Assembly: GCA_963747595.1 (NCBI GenBank)
Contig: CAVVFO010000001.1
Span: forward strand, 62,001 to 126,000
Length of the DNA: 64,000 nucleotides
From: Oleiagrimonas sp963747595
Lineage (GTDB): Bacteria; Pseudomonadota; Gammaproteobacteria; Xanthomonadales; Rhodanobacteraceae
Direction: 5' to 3'
Under the pieces are notes generated by a model. It saw only the letters and a list, made by a program, of their open reading frames with translations. It made no database searches and was not told the DNA's origin. A program made the translations under genes and the position numbers. Of this stretch, positions 36,882 to 44,918 are shown one piece after another. Every line of letters starts with the position of its first letter. The stretch's first letter is position 1.

Positions 36882-37079
36882 ATGAACAACCGATTACGCG
36901 AATTGCGCGGTGAGCGCGACTGGTCGCAGGCGCACCTGGCCGCGTTGCTGGATGTATCGCGGCAGACCGTCAACGCCATCGAGACCGGAAAGTACGACCC
37001 CAGCCTGCCGCTGGCGTTTCGTATCGCGGGGATTTTCAAACAACGCATCGAGGCGATTTTCCTGCCGGATACGGACTGA
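36882..37079 (+). CDS. Small XRE-family transcriptional regulator (YozG-like)
   Basis: A 65-residue DNA-binding protein that is almost entirely one helix-turn-helix domain: LRELRGERDWSQAHLAALL, then VSRQTVNAIETGKYDPSLP, the standard Cro/CI signature. The size and ending (IFKQRIEAIFLPD) match the YozG-like group usually encoded beside a small membrane protein. It should bind a palindrome as a dimer. The two GTCAAG-N4-CTTGAC dyads upstream of the preceding gene are the obvious sites for autoregulation, though this is inferred. A 28-base palindrome at 37109-37136 lies just after its stop. Confidence 0.9.
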   Translation: MNNRLRELRGERDWSQAHLAALLDVSRQTVNAIETGKYDPSLPLAFRIAGIFKQRIEAIFLPDTD

Positions 37080-37108
37080 GGTGCCACAACTGCTCCAGTG
37101 TTCTCGTC

Positions 37109-37136
37109 CGTCATTCCGGCTTGTGCCGGAGTGACG
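37109..37136. repeat. Near-perfect palindrome, possible terminator or dispersed repeat
   Basis: CGTCATTCCGGC, a TTGT loop, then GCCGGAGTGACG: a 12-bp stem with one mismatch, 29 bases after the XRE stop. It is the two-armed form of the CGTCATTCC-type repeat seen as a half-site at 24859. There is no T-run, so termination would depend on the hairpin alone. It separates the XRE gene from the interrupted membrane protein gene. Confidence 0.7.
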
Positions 37137-37428
37137 CAAACATGGGCCGGAGTGGGCGTTGGGCGCAATCAACCATTGGAGACAATGATATGAGACGAAA
37201 ATCTTGGCTCAACCTCGGCCCGCCCCTGTTCGTTGGCCTCGGCATTATCCTTGGGACCCTTGCCGCGACCCTTGCGGCTGGCTTTGGATGGTGGGTCATG
37301 ACTGGCCCGGCGCTGTTAGCACTTTTCGTCGTGTGCGCTGACCTACTTGAAGCCCGGTTGAGGGCTGAACACTTGTTTTGAACCGCCCCGACTTTCTCGG
37401 AGGCCCCACTCTTTGAGAGGATGGAGCG

Positions 37429-37752
37429 ATGAGCAAGTCAATCAAGTACTCCCCGGAGACGCGGGAACGCGCAGTTCGGATGGTGTTCGAGCATCAGAAG
37501 GACCACGCCTCGCAGTGGGCGACGATCGAATCGATCGCCACCAAGATCGGATGCACGGCGCAAACGTTGTGCAACTGGGTGCGGCAGGCCGAGCGCGACC
37601 AAGGCTTGCGTGAGGGTCTGAGCACCTCCGAGCGCGAGACGATGAAGGCGCTGGAGCGAGAGGTGCGCGAGCTACGCCAGGCCAACGAGATCCTGCGCAA
37701 GGCATCGGCGTATTTTGCCCAGGCGGAGCTCGACCGCCGACCGCGCAAGTGA
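37429..37752 (+). CDS. IS3-family transposase OrfA
   Basis: A 107-residue helix-turn-helix protein that binds the element ends. It begins MSKSIKYSPETRERAVRMV and has the HTH segment TIESIATKIGCTAQTLCNWV, then a leucine-zipper-like helix (MKALEREVRELRQANEILRKA) that mediates OrfA/OrfAB assembly. GAGAGGATGGAGCG precedes the ATG. It overlaps orfB by four bases (GTGA at 37749-37752). A frameshift near this overlap would make the fused OrfAB transposase, as is usual in IS3; no A6G slippery run is seen, so coupling may be by reinitiation or another slip site. Confidence 0.95.
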   Translation: MSKSIKYSPETRERAVRMVFEHQKDHASQWATIESIATKIGCTAQTLCNWVRQAERDQGLREGLSTSERETMKALEREVRELRQANEILRKASAYFAQAELDRRPRK

Positions 37753-38645
37753 CAGCGTTCATCGACGATCACCGTCATGTCTACGGAGTCGAGCCGATCT
37801 GCCGTGTGCTGCCGATTGCTCCGTCGACCTACTACCTGCACGCGGCGCGTCAGGCGGATCCGTCCAAGGTGTCTGCTCGGGCTCGTCATGACGCCACATT
37901 GTGTGAGCCGATCCAACGGATCTGGGAGGAAAACTTCCGGGTCTATGGCGTGCGCAAGGTCTGGCGTCAATTGCGGCGCGAGGGCGTGACGGTGGCCCGG
38001 TGCACGGTGCGGCGGCTCATGCGTCGGCTGGGCTTGCACGGAGTGATCCGTGGCAAGGTGGTCAAGACCACGGTCAGCGATACAAAGACCGCGTGCCCGC
38101 TGGACCTTGTCAACCGAACGTTCCGGGCGCAGCGACCGGACGCGCTGTGGGTAAGTGATTTTACGTACGTGTCGACGTGGGCCGGCTTTGTTTATGTGGC
38201 CTTCGTGATCGACGTGTACGCCCGCCGGATTGTGGGCTGGAAGGTCTCGTCTTCGGCCCGCACAGACTTCGTGCTCGATGCGCTGGAGCAGGCGTTGTAC
38301 GCGCGGCGACCGGCTGAACGTCTGGTCCATCATAGTGACAGGGGATCGCAATATGTGTCGATTCGATACACCGAGCGTTTGGCCGAGGCGGGCATTGAGC
38401 CGTCCGTTGGCAGTGTCGGGGACAGCTATGACAATGCGCTGGCCGAGACGATCAACGGCCTGTACAAGGCCGAGCTGATCCATCGGCGCTCATGGAAGAA
38501 CCGAGAAGCGGTCGAACTGGCCACACTCGCGTGGGTGGATTGGTTCAATCACAAGCGGTTGCTGGGGCCGATCGGGAACATCCCGCCAGCGGAGGCCGAA
38601 ACGGCCTACTATCGGCAACAAGCGAGTCAGACCATGGCGGCCTGA
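37749..38645 (+). CDS. IS3-family transposase OrfB (DDE integrase domain)
   Basis: A 298-residue catalytic subunit with a GTG start overlapping the OrfA stop. The HTH_21-like N-terminal region (YGVRKVWRQLRREGV) precedes the rve integrase core. The DDE residues are visible: first Asp in VSDFTYVST, second in HHSDRGSQYVS, and Glu in DSYDNALAETINGLYKAE, with the IS3 35-residue D-to-E spacing. The C-terminal FNHKRLLGPIGNIPPAEAE is also standard. No internal stops or frameshifts are seen, so the element could be active. Confidence 0.96.
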   Translation: MTAFIDDHRHVYGVEPICRVLPIAPSTYYLHAARQADPSKVSARARHDATLCEPIQRIWEENFRVYGVRKVWRQLRREGVTVARCTVRRLMRRLGLHGVIRGKVVKTTVSDTKTACPLDLVNRTFRAQRPDALWVSDFTYVSTWAGFVYVAFVIDVYARRIVGWKVSSSARTDFVLDALEQALYARRPAERLVHHSDRGSQYVSIRYTERLAEAGIEPSVGSVGDSYDNALAETINGLYKAELIHRRSWKNREAVELATLAWVDWFNHKRLLGPIGNIPPAEAETAYYRQQASQTMAA

Positions 38646-38881
38646 CTCAAACAAAATGGCCTCCGGGATATCCGGTGCGGTTCAGTTTCCATCTTTTGGT
38701 GCATTGATTGTGGCAGGCGAAGTCTTGGCGGCCGGGTTCATCGTGGCATTGAGCGATCCTGGCTCGGTCAAGCTCGTCACGGTGCTCGGGGGTGCTGCTT
38801 GCGTCTCCGTGGTATCGCGCTCACGCAGTGATCGATGGGTGTGCAGGTATTTCTGACTCCCAATCATCCGGAGGAATAACC

Positions 38882-39223
38882 ATGTTTGCCAGACTCATGG
38901 GACTCAAGACCATCACGCCCGGGGAGCTGCATCGAATGATGCGAGATCACTCAATGACTGTCATAGACGTCAACTCCGCCCAAAGCTGGTCAAAGGACCA
39001 CGTGCCCGGCGCAAGTCACCTGGATCCAGTCAAATACCGGGAAAGTGATCTACCCGCAGACAAAGCGGCAATGCTGGTTTTCTACTGTTCAAACCCGATG
39101 TGCAGAAAAGCGCCCAACGCCGCTCGTCGGTCCAGGAAAATGGGTTACAGCAACGTGCATGTCATGTCGGCGGGTATCAATGGCTGGGTCCGTGCGCAAT
39201 TACCTACAGAGTCTGGGGAATGA
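38882..39223 (+). CDS. Rhodanese-domain protein
   Basis: A 113-residue single-domain rhodanese (sulfurtransferase family). The start ATG follows GGAGGA. The N-terminal block TVIDVNSAQSWSKDHVPGASHLDP is the conserved rhodanese entry, and the active-site region is VFYCSNPMCRKAPNAAR, with a Cys at the catalytic loop position and a second Cys five residues on. The C-terminal YSNVHVMSAGINGWV is the usual ending. No signal peptide. It lies 25 bases downstream of the IS-interrupted membrane protein gene and may now depend on read-through from the IS or a secondary promoter. The sulfur acceptor or partner is unknown. Confidence 0.9.
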   Translation: MFARLMGLKTITPGELHRMMRDHSMTVIDVNSAQSWSKDHVPGASHLDPVKYRESDLPADKAAMLVFYCSNPMCRKAPNAARRSRKMGYSNVHVMSAGINGWVRAQLPTESGE

Positions 39224-39332
39224 AATGGCGCCCACAGGGCGCTCAACCTGACCAGTTAGCCAAGGTGACAGGCCCGGGTATCGGGGTGGACAGGTCGATG
39301 ATGACCATTGCCAAGCAGGGGAAATCCGTTCA

Positions 39333-40895
39333 ATGAAAAGAAGCATACGAATCGTGATCGCCGTGGTCCTGGTGGGGGGGGTCTTGATATGGCAGTACCT
39401 GCACAAGCACGCGCCATCCGAACTGGTACAGCAGGCGCCGGTGGCGGCGGCATCTGCGCAAGCGCCGCTGACACCCGTGCCTGCGCGCACCTGGACGCTG
39501 GGGTCGCTGACGCTGACCGCCTGCAACCTGAAAGCGCCCGGTACCGGCACGGCCACGGCGGCGTGGTGCGCCAACGTGCCGGTACCGGAGAATCGCGGCG
39601 ATCCATCCTCGCGCACCATCAAGCTGCATCTTGCCATCGTGCGCAGCGATGCGTCGGTCACGCCGGATGACATGCTGGTGCTGCTGGCCGGGGGGCCGGG
39701 GCAGGCGGCCACGCAGACCTGGCAGAGCGTGGCGCCTGCACTGCATGAGCTCACCAAGCATCGCAACGTGCTGCTGCTGGACCAGCGAGGTACCGGGCAC
39801 TCCAATCCGCTGACCTGTCCCAAGCAAGACAAGAAGATGACCCAGACCGTGGCGGACGAACCGGCGACGATCCGTGCCAGCACCGCGGCCTGCCTGAAAC
39901 AAGTGCGTACGCACGCCGATCCGCGCTTCTACACCACCACCGACGCGGTGGCGGATCTGGAAGCCATCCGCAAGAAATTGGGTTCACCGCAGTTCGATCT
40001 GGTAGGCATTTCCTACGGCACGCTCATGGCGCAGCAGTTCGCCATGCGGCATCCCAAAAGCGTGCGCAGCATCATCCTGGATTCGGTGGTGCCGAATACG
40101 CAGATTCTGGGCCAGCACATCGCTTCCAATCTGGACAGGGCGTTGCAGAAGAGTTTCGCCGCCTGCACCGCCACACCGGCGTGCAGGAAGCGCTTCGGCA
40201 ATCCATACCAGACCTTGTTCAAGCTGCGCGATGACCTGCAGAAGAAACCGCGTCAGGTCAGTTTTCGCGATCCGGTGAGCTACAAGCAGCGTACCGAGAC
40301 CTTGGACGCCGACACGCTGGCCGGCGTCGTGCGCCTGTTCGCCTACATGCCGGAAACCGCGGCGTTGCTGCCGCTTGCCATCGACCATGCCAGCAAGGGC
40401 GATGCCGCGCCCCTGATGGGTCAGGCACGCATCATCGAGGGCGATCTGGGGAGTTCGCTCAACGCGGGCATGGGCATGAGCGTGACCTGTGCCGAGGATG
40501 CCGCGCAGCTGAAGGTGGGCGCGCAAGATGCCGACACGCTGCTCGGCAATCGCCTGATCAAGGGGTTGAAGGCGCAGTGCAGCGTGTGGCCGCGCGGCGC
40601 CATGCCCGCCGACTTTCACACACCGCTGAAAAGTGACATTCCCACGCTGTTGATGGCGGGCGCGCGCGATCCGATCACTCCGCCGCGTTATGCCAGGGCA
40701 GTGGCCAGGGGCCTGAGCAATTCACGCGTGCTGGTGGTGAGCGGCCAGGGCCACAATGTCATCGCGCGCGGCTGCATGCCGCGGTTGGTAACGCGTTTCG
40801 TGCAGAAGCTCAAGCCGAAGAAGCTGGACGCGCAGTGCTTGAAACGGATGCGCGCCATACCGGCATTCCTCAACTTCAACGGAGCCAAGCCATGA
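39333..40895 (+). CDS. TAP-like alpha/beta hydrolase (tripeptidyl/prolyl aminopeptidase, S33 family)
   Basis: A 520-residue exported or membrane-anchored alpha/beta hydrolase. The N-terminus has one hydrophobic helix (IRIVIAVVLVGGVLIW). The oxyanion region LVLLAGGPGQAATQ and VLLLDQRGTGHSNPL are typical of the proline iminopeptidase/TAP group. The nucleophile is in LVGISYGTLMAQQ, the Asp in LLMAGARDPITPP, and the His in VSGQGHNVIARGC; the last block is the TAP C-terminal domain. AGGGGA precedes the ATG. Its stop overlaps the start of the next gene (ATGA at 40892-40895), placing it first in an operon with a NatAB-type ABC exporter. Confidence 0.92.
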   Translation: MKRSIRIVIAVVLVGGVLIWQYLHKHAPSELVQQAPVAAASAQAPLTPVPARTWTLGSLTLTACNLKAPGTGTATAAWCANVPVPENRGDPSSRTIKLHLAIVRSDASVTPDDMLVLLAGGPGQAATQTWQSVAPALHELTKHRNVLLLDQRGTGHSNPLTCPKQDKKMTQTVADEPATIRASTAACLKQVRTHADPRFYTTTDAVADLEAIRKKLGSPQFDLVGISYGTLMAQQFAMRHPKSVRSIILDSVVPNTQILGQHIASNLDRALQKSFAACTATPACRKRFGNPYQTLFKLRDDLQKKPRQVSFRDPVSYKQRTETLDADTLAGVVRLFAYMPETAALLPLAIDHASKGDAAPLMGQARIIEGDLGSSLNAGMGMSVTCAEDAAQLKVGAQDADTLLGNRLIKGLKAQCSVWPRGAMPADFHTPLKSDIPTLLMAGARDPITPPRYARAVARGLSNSRVLVVSGQGHNVIARGCMPRLVTRFVQKLKPKKLDAQCLKRMRAIPAFLNFNGAKP

Positions 40896-41626
40896 TCGAA
40901 GTAAAGGATCTGCACAAGGCCTTCGGCGACGTGAAGGCGGTCGACGGCGTCAGTTTCAGCGCCCGCGACGGTGAAATCACCGGGCTGCTGGGCCCCAACG
41001 GCGCCGGCAAGACCACCACGCTGCGCATGCTGTACACGCTGATGAAACCGGACCGCGGGCAGGTACTGGTGGATGGCATCGATGCCGCCGTCGACCCGGT
41101 GGCGGTGCGCCGCAGCCAGGGCGTGCTGCCGGATGCGCGCGGCCTGTACAAGCGTCTCACCGCGCGCGAGAACATCGACTACTTCGCGCGCCTGCACGGC
41201 ATCGAGGCGGACCTTGTGCGCGAGCGGCGCGAACGCCTGTGCGCGGGGCTGGAGATGGACGACATCATCGACCGGCGCACCGAGGGCTTCTCGCAGGGGC
41301 AGCGGGTCAAGACCGCCATCGCCCGCGCGCTGATCCACGATCCGAAGAACGTGATCCTGGACGAGCCCACCAACGGCCTGGACGTGATGGCCACGCGCGC
41401 CATGCGCGCCTTCATGCGCCAGCTGCGCGACGAGGGGCGTTGCGTGCTGTTTTCCAGCCACATCATGCAGGAGGTGGCGGCGCTGTGCGACCGCATCGTC
41501 ATCATCGCCCACGGCAACGTGGTGGCCGATGCCACCCCCGATGCGCTGCGTGAGCGCGCCGGTGAAAGCAACCTGGAGGATGCATTCGTGAAGATCATCG
41601 GCAGCGAAGAGGGAATGGGCGCATGA
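40892..41626 (+). CDS. natA: ABC exporter ATP-binding protein (NatA-like)
   Basis: A 244-residue ATPase energising the permease encoded next. Walker A LLGPNGAGKTTTLRM, signature EGFSQGQRVKTAIARAL (a variant SQGQR), Walker B VILDEPTNGLDVMAT, and switch His in FSSHIMQEVAAL. ATG at 40892 overlaps the hydrolase stop and places the family start MIEVKDLHKAFGDVKAVDG correctly. NatA proteins work with NatB to export Na+ or other small cations in Bacillus; related pairs are found widely and the substrate here is not known. Confidence 0.93.
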   Translation: MIEVKDLHKAFGDVKAVDGVSFSARDGEITGLLGPNGAGKTTTLRMLYTLMKPDRGQVLVDGIDAAVDPVAVRRSQGVLPDARGLYKRLTARENIDYFARLHGIEADLVRERRERLCAGLEMDDIIDRRTEGFSQGQRVKTAIARALIHDPKNVILDEPTNGLDVMATRAMRAFMRQLRDEGRCVLFSSHIMQEVAALCDRIVIIAHGNVVADATPDALRERAGESNLEDAFVKIIGSEEGMGA

Positions 41627-42798
41627 AAACCACGCTGACGGTCTTCTTCAAGGAAGTACGTGAAAACCTGCGCGACCGGCGCACCCTGATCAATGCGCTG
41701 GTCACCGGTCCGCTGATCGGTCCCATCCTGTTCGTGCTGATGATGAACGTGATCATCAACCAGCAGCTGGGCGATGTGGACAAGCCGCTGAAGGTGCCGG
41801 TGGTGGGGGCGCAGCGGGCACCGAATCTGATCGCGGCGCTGAAGTCCGAGGGCCTCGAGCCGCAGCCGGCCGTGGCCGATCCCGTCCATGCCGTGCGCAA
41901 TCAGGATGCCGCTGTCGTGCTGGTGGTCCCCGCGCACTTCGCCCGTGCATGGAACAAGGGCGAAACCGCGCAGGTGAACCTCATCTACGATTCGTCGCAG
42001 CGCGATTCCGGCACGCCGGTGAAGCGTCTCAAGGGCATGCTGGAGAAATACGCACGGCAACAGGGCGCGTTGCGCATCCTGGCGCGAGGCCTGTCGCCGA
42101 CGCTGGCAGCGCCGCTGAAGGTGGACGAGCGCGACCAGTCCACGCCGCAGTCGCGCGCCGGCATGCTGTTCTCGATCATGCCGTACTTCTTCGTGCTGGC
42201 ATTGTTCATGGGCGGCATGTATCTGGCCATCGACCTGACCGCCGGCGAGCGCGAGCGCCAGTCGCTGGAGCCCCTGTTTGCCAATCCGGTGGCGCGCTGG
42301 CGTGTGCTGCTGGGCAAGCTGATGGCGATCTGCACGTTTTCCCTGGCCAGTCTGCTTCTGAGCGTGACCGCCTTTTCCATCGCCGGACGCTTCGTCCCCA
42401 CCGAGAAGCTGGGCATGGCGCTGAACCTGGGGCCGATGTTCGCCCTGGAGGTGCTGGTGCTGATGCTGCCGCTGGTCATGCTGCTGGCGACCCTGCAGAC
42501 GCTGGTGGCCGCATTCGCCAAGAGTTATCGCGAGGCGCAGACCTATCTGGGTATCCTGATGATGGTGCCGGCGCTGCCCTCGGTGATGCTGACCATCCTG
42601 CCCATCAAGCCTGCGGCCTGGATGTACGCCGTGCCATTGCTGGGCCAGCAGATGGGCATCACCGAACTGCTGCGTGGCGAGACCGTGAGTGCGGCACAGA
42701 TCGGCGTGTGTCTCGTCAGCGGTTTCGTGGTGGCGTTGATCGTGGGTCTGGTCACGGCGCGCGTGTACGACTCCGAACGCCTGGCAATTTCTGCCTGA
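41623..42798 (+). CDS. natB: ABC exporter permease (NatB-like)
   Basis: A 391-residue membrane protein with one N-terminal helix (about 22-43), a large extracytoplasmic loop of some 130 residues, and then six helices from about residue 180. The motif DLTAGERERQSLEPLFANPVARW is the conserved cytoplasmic coupling loop of ABC-2/NatB permeases. It starts four bases before the end of the ATPase gene (ATGA), so the three genes 39333-42798 form one coupled operon. A hairpin at 42815-42854 follows. The association with a secreted peptidase is not explained by the known role of NatAB. Confidence 0.92.
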   Translation: MKTTLTVFFKEVRENLRDRRTLINALVTGPLIGPILFVLMMNVIINQQLGDVDKPLKVPVVGAQRAPNLIAALKSEGLEPQPAVADPVHAVRNQDAAVVLVVPAHFARAWNKGETAQVNLIYDSSQRDSGTPVKRLKGMLEKYARQQGALRILARGLSPTLAAPLKVDERDQSTPQSRAGMLFSIMPYFFVLALFMGGMYLAIDLTAGERERQSLEPLFANPVARWRVLLGKLMAICTFSLASLLLSVTAFSIAGRFVPTEKLGMALNLGPMFALEVLVLMLPLVMLLATLQTLVAAFAKSYREAQTYLGILMMVPALPSVMLTILPIKPAAWMYAVPLLGQQMGITELLRGETVSAAQIGVCLVSGFVVALIVGLVTARVYDSERLAISA

Positions 42799-42814
42799 AT
42801 CCGATTGCACCGGC

Positions 42815-42854
42815 CGGTCTGCGCGCGCCGACGTCGACGGACGTGCGCAGACCG
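42815..42854. terminator. Hairpin between convergent genes
   Basis: A perfect 10-bp stem, CGGTCTGCGC (42815-42824) with GCGCAGACCG (42845-42854), lies 17 bases after the natB stop and before the end of the convergent gene at 42926. The loop itself contains the dyad CGACGTCG. There is no T-run on either side, so intrinsic termination is plausible from position but not certain. Confidence 0.5.
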
Positions 42855-42925
42855 TGGCGATATCACTCATACGTCTGCATGCACGCGGATCGGCGTTGCC
42901 GGCGCCGGGTCTTGCCGGAGGGTCC

Positions 42926-43360
42926 TCAGGCCGACAGCTGCTGCTGAATCTGGCTGGCATCGTGGTGGGCCAGGTTCTTGTCGATCTCCTGGATCACCAG
43001 CTTGCGCGTGGCATCGTCCAGGTGATCGCGCAGCGTGCCCAGAAACGCCGGCGCGGCGATCAGCACCAGTGCGTCGCACTCGTGTTCCACGCGGGCCATG
43101 CGCAGACGCTCGGCCACCTCCACGGCAAACTTGTCGGCTTCATGCTCGCTGGGCAGCACGTCGGTCGTCTCCGCGTGGCGCCCCTGGCCCTGGCTGTCGA
43201 AGGCGCGGCCGGGCTTGTCCGAGACCAGGTCGCCCTCGTGCAGGCGACCGGGCGGATGCGTGATCGTCTCCAGCTCGGTCAGTGGCTGGCCGGGACGCTC
43301 GTATTTCATCAACCGGGCCACCGAGCGGTTGGCCACTACGATCCACGTGTCTTTGCTCAT
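42926..43360 (-). CDS. Host attachment protein family (baeRF/eRF1-like fold)
   Basis: A 144-residue protein of the bacterial host-attachment family, first linked to plant cell attachment in Agrobacterium; the family is related to archaeal/eukaryotic release-factor domains (baeRF). ATG at 43360 follows AAGGAGCG. Conserved features are DTWIVVANRSVARLMKYE at the N-terminus, the GRAFDSQGQGRHA segment, and DALVLIAAPAFLGTLRDHL before the final helix. No signal peptide, so a cytoplasmic role such as ribosome rescue is at least as likely as attachment. It stands alone; the 283 bases upstream hold no gene. Confidence 0.85.
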   Translation of the reverse strand: MSKDTWIVVANRSVARLMKYERPGQPLTELETITHPPGRLHEGDLVSDKPGRAFDSQGQGRHAETTDVLPSEHEADKFAVEVAERLRMARVEHECDALVLIAAPAFLGTLRDHLDDATRKLVIQEIDKNLAHHDASQIQQQLSA

Positions 43361-43643
43361 CGTGCGCTCCTTGGGCGTTCGCGGGAGAGCCGGGCTGCGC
43401 GACCCGCCATGGCGAGTGCGACAGGCGGCGTCATGTGCCTCCAGTGTCGGCAAAGGGGCGTTAATGTGCGGTGACCATACGCGTGCGGTTCAAGCGGTGG
43501 TCAGCCTGGCGCCATGCTGGCCCATTTCCGCGGGGCTCCGGCCCACATCATGATGCGCGAGCGTGTGCTGCTGTTGGCCGCTGCCGACACGCTGCAGTAG
43601 GCTGTGCCGCCCCGGGCGCTGACCTGTTTCCATGGAGATCAAG

Positions 43644-44003
43644 ATGCTGACGATGATTCCCTTCGATGACGAACACGTGCTGGGTGTGTGCCTGCGTGGC
43701 CACGTCAGCAAAGAGGAATACGACGCACTCAACGCGCGTATGGAACAGTATCTGCGTGAGCAGCCGTATGTGAGCATCTACGCGCAGATCCCCACCGTGG
43801 ACGACCTTCCGGTGACGGCGACGCTGCAGGATTTGATCATCGCCATGAGGCACTGGAAGAAGTTAGAGAAAAAGGCCGTGGTGACCGACATGCGCGGCGT
43901 GAAATTCCTGGAGCCGATGGTGGACAAGCTGGCGCCCGGCATCGACGTGCGGGTGTTCGATGAGGACAACGCGGAAGCGGCACGGGCGTGGGTCACGGAA
44001 TAG
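43644..44003 (+). CDS. SpoIIAA-like (STAS-type) protein
   Basis: A 119-residue protein resembling the SpoIIAA-like family (STAS fold), with alternating strands and helices and no membrane segment or signal. The core is VLGVCLRGHVSKEEYDALNA, the central helix DLIIAMRHWKKLEKKA, and the strand VVTDMRGVKFLEPMVDKL. ATG at 43644 is preferred because GGAG lies 8 bases upstream; an ATG at 43632 has none. Members are proposed lipid- or small-ligand-binding or stress-related proteins, but no defined function exists. It converges on the alpha/beta hydrolase gene after 56 bases. Confidence 0.83.
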   Translation: MLTMIPFDDEHVLGVCLRGHVSKEEYDALNARMEQYLREQPYVSIYAQIPTVDDLPVTATLQDLIIAMRHWKKLEKKAVVTDMRGVKFLEPMVDKLAPGIDVRVFDEDNAEAARAWVTE

Positions 44004-44059
44004 CCGATCCGCGAGGTGGACGCTTTCACCCGTGCAGCACCAGAACCCGGCGCCCGGTC

Positions 44060-44917
44060 TCACGCGCTTTTTGACAGGAACGGCAGCAGTTGTTCTGCGA
44101 CTGCGCCGGGGTGCTGCACGTGCAGATGGTGGTGGCCTTCGAGGTACGCCAGACGGATGTCGGCGACACAGGCAGCGCGTGCGCGCATGATGTCGGGTGG
44201 CAGATATGGCGTGTGCGGTTCGGCCAGGAGCAGTTGTGTGGGAGCCTCGATGCCCGCCAGCAGGCGGCGGACTTGCGCCTCGGGCAGACGGATGGGGGTG
44301 GTCAGAGTCTGCCGCGGATCGCTAGACCAGCGATAGCCGCCGTCGGTGTGCTCCAGGCCGCGCGTGACGATGGCACGGGCTTCGTCCGGCGCAAGATCGC
44401 TGACCATGGTGCGTGCGCGCACGGCGCTGTCGACGTCTGCGAATACGCGGCGGCGCTTGTGGAGGCCGTTCTGCCGCTGGCGCATGGCGCGGCGAAAGCG
44501 CTGCAGCGTATGTTCGGAATCATCGGCCAGTGGGCCCAGACCCTCGATCAGTGCCAGATGGCGGATGCGCTCGGGGGCTGCGGCGGCGACCAGGCTGGCC
44601 ACGCCCGCCCCGAGCGAGTGGCCCAGCAGATCGAATCTGCCCAGGTGCAGTGCCTCGGCGGCCGTCAGCACCAGGTCCACATAGTCGATGAAGTGGTAGT
44701 GGCTGCCGCGTCCGGCCGGCAGGTGGGCGGAACGGCCATGGCCGGGCAAATCCAGCGCGATGACGCGGCGGCACTCGGCCAGGTGCGGTGCCAGGGCATC
44801 GAAGCTGGCGGCGTTGTCCAGCCATCCGTGCAGCGCCAGCAGCGGCGGCGCATCATCGGCACCGTGGATCACGGCGGCCAGCGGCAGGCCGGGCAGGTCG
44901 ATGCGTGTCTCGGTCAT
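44060..44917 (-). CDS. Alpha/beta hydrolase
   Basis: A 285-residue cytoplasmic alpha/beta hydrolase. The oxyanion block LLALHGWLDNAASFDAL, RVIALDLPGHGRSAHLP and the nucleophile elbow DLLGHSLGAGVASL are all clear; the catalytic His is in LEGHHHLHVQHP near the end. The fold matches the esterase/lipase-like group related to mammalian serine-hydrolase-like (SERHL) proteins. It starts one base after the hemH stop on the same strand, so the two are surely co-transcribed. A role in haem synthesis is not known for this family; the pairing may be only transcriptional. Confidence 0.9.
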   Translation of the reverse strand: MTETRIDLPGLPLAAVIHGADDAPPLLALHGWLDNAASFDALAPHLAECRRVIALDLPGHGRSAHLPAGRGSHYHFIDYVDLVLTAAEALHLGRFDLLGHSLGAGVASLVAAAAPERIRHLALIEGLGPLADDSEHTLQRFRRAMRQRQNGLHKRRRVFADVDSAVRARTMVSDLAPDEARAIVTRGLEHTDGGYRWSSDPRQTLTTPIRLPEAQVRRLLAGIEAPTQLLLAEPHTPYLPPDIMRARAACVADIRLAYLEGHHHLHVQHPGAVAEQLLPFLSKSA

Positions 44918-44918
44918 T

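Larger units (their letters stand above)
37379..38684 (+). mobile_element. Complete IS3-family insertion sequence, 1306 bp
   Basis: Terminal inverted repeats of 27 bp (37379-37405 and 38658-38684) match at 22 positions, with outer ends TGAACCGC and GCGGTTCA and inner ends CGGAGGCC and GGCCTCCG; TG...CA ends are typical of IS3. A 4-bp target duplication GTTT flanks it (37375-37378 and 38685-38688). Both transposase frames are intact. Intact ends, an exact duplication and an unmutated disrupted gene point to a recent insertion. Confidence 0.95.
37190..38856 (+). pseudogene. Small membrane protein gene interrupted by an IS3 element
   Basis: The left part (37190-37378) encodes 63 residues starting MRRKSWLNLGPPLFVGLG after GGAGA, with two membrane helices. 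The right part (38689-38856) encodes 55 residues, PSFGALIVAGEVLAAGF to SDRWVCRYF, with two more. Removing the IS (37379-38684) and one copy of the GTTT duplication joins them exactly in frame, giving a 118-residue four-helix protein. In the present sequence the frame stops at TGA 37379-37381, made by the IS end itself. I do not recognise the family. The rhodanese gene begins 25 bases after the restored stop, so the two were probably co-transcribed and the IS may be polar. Confidence 0.88.
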
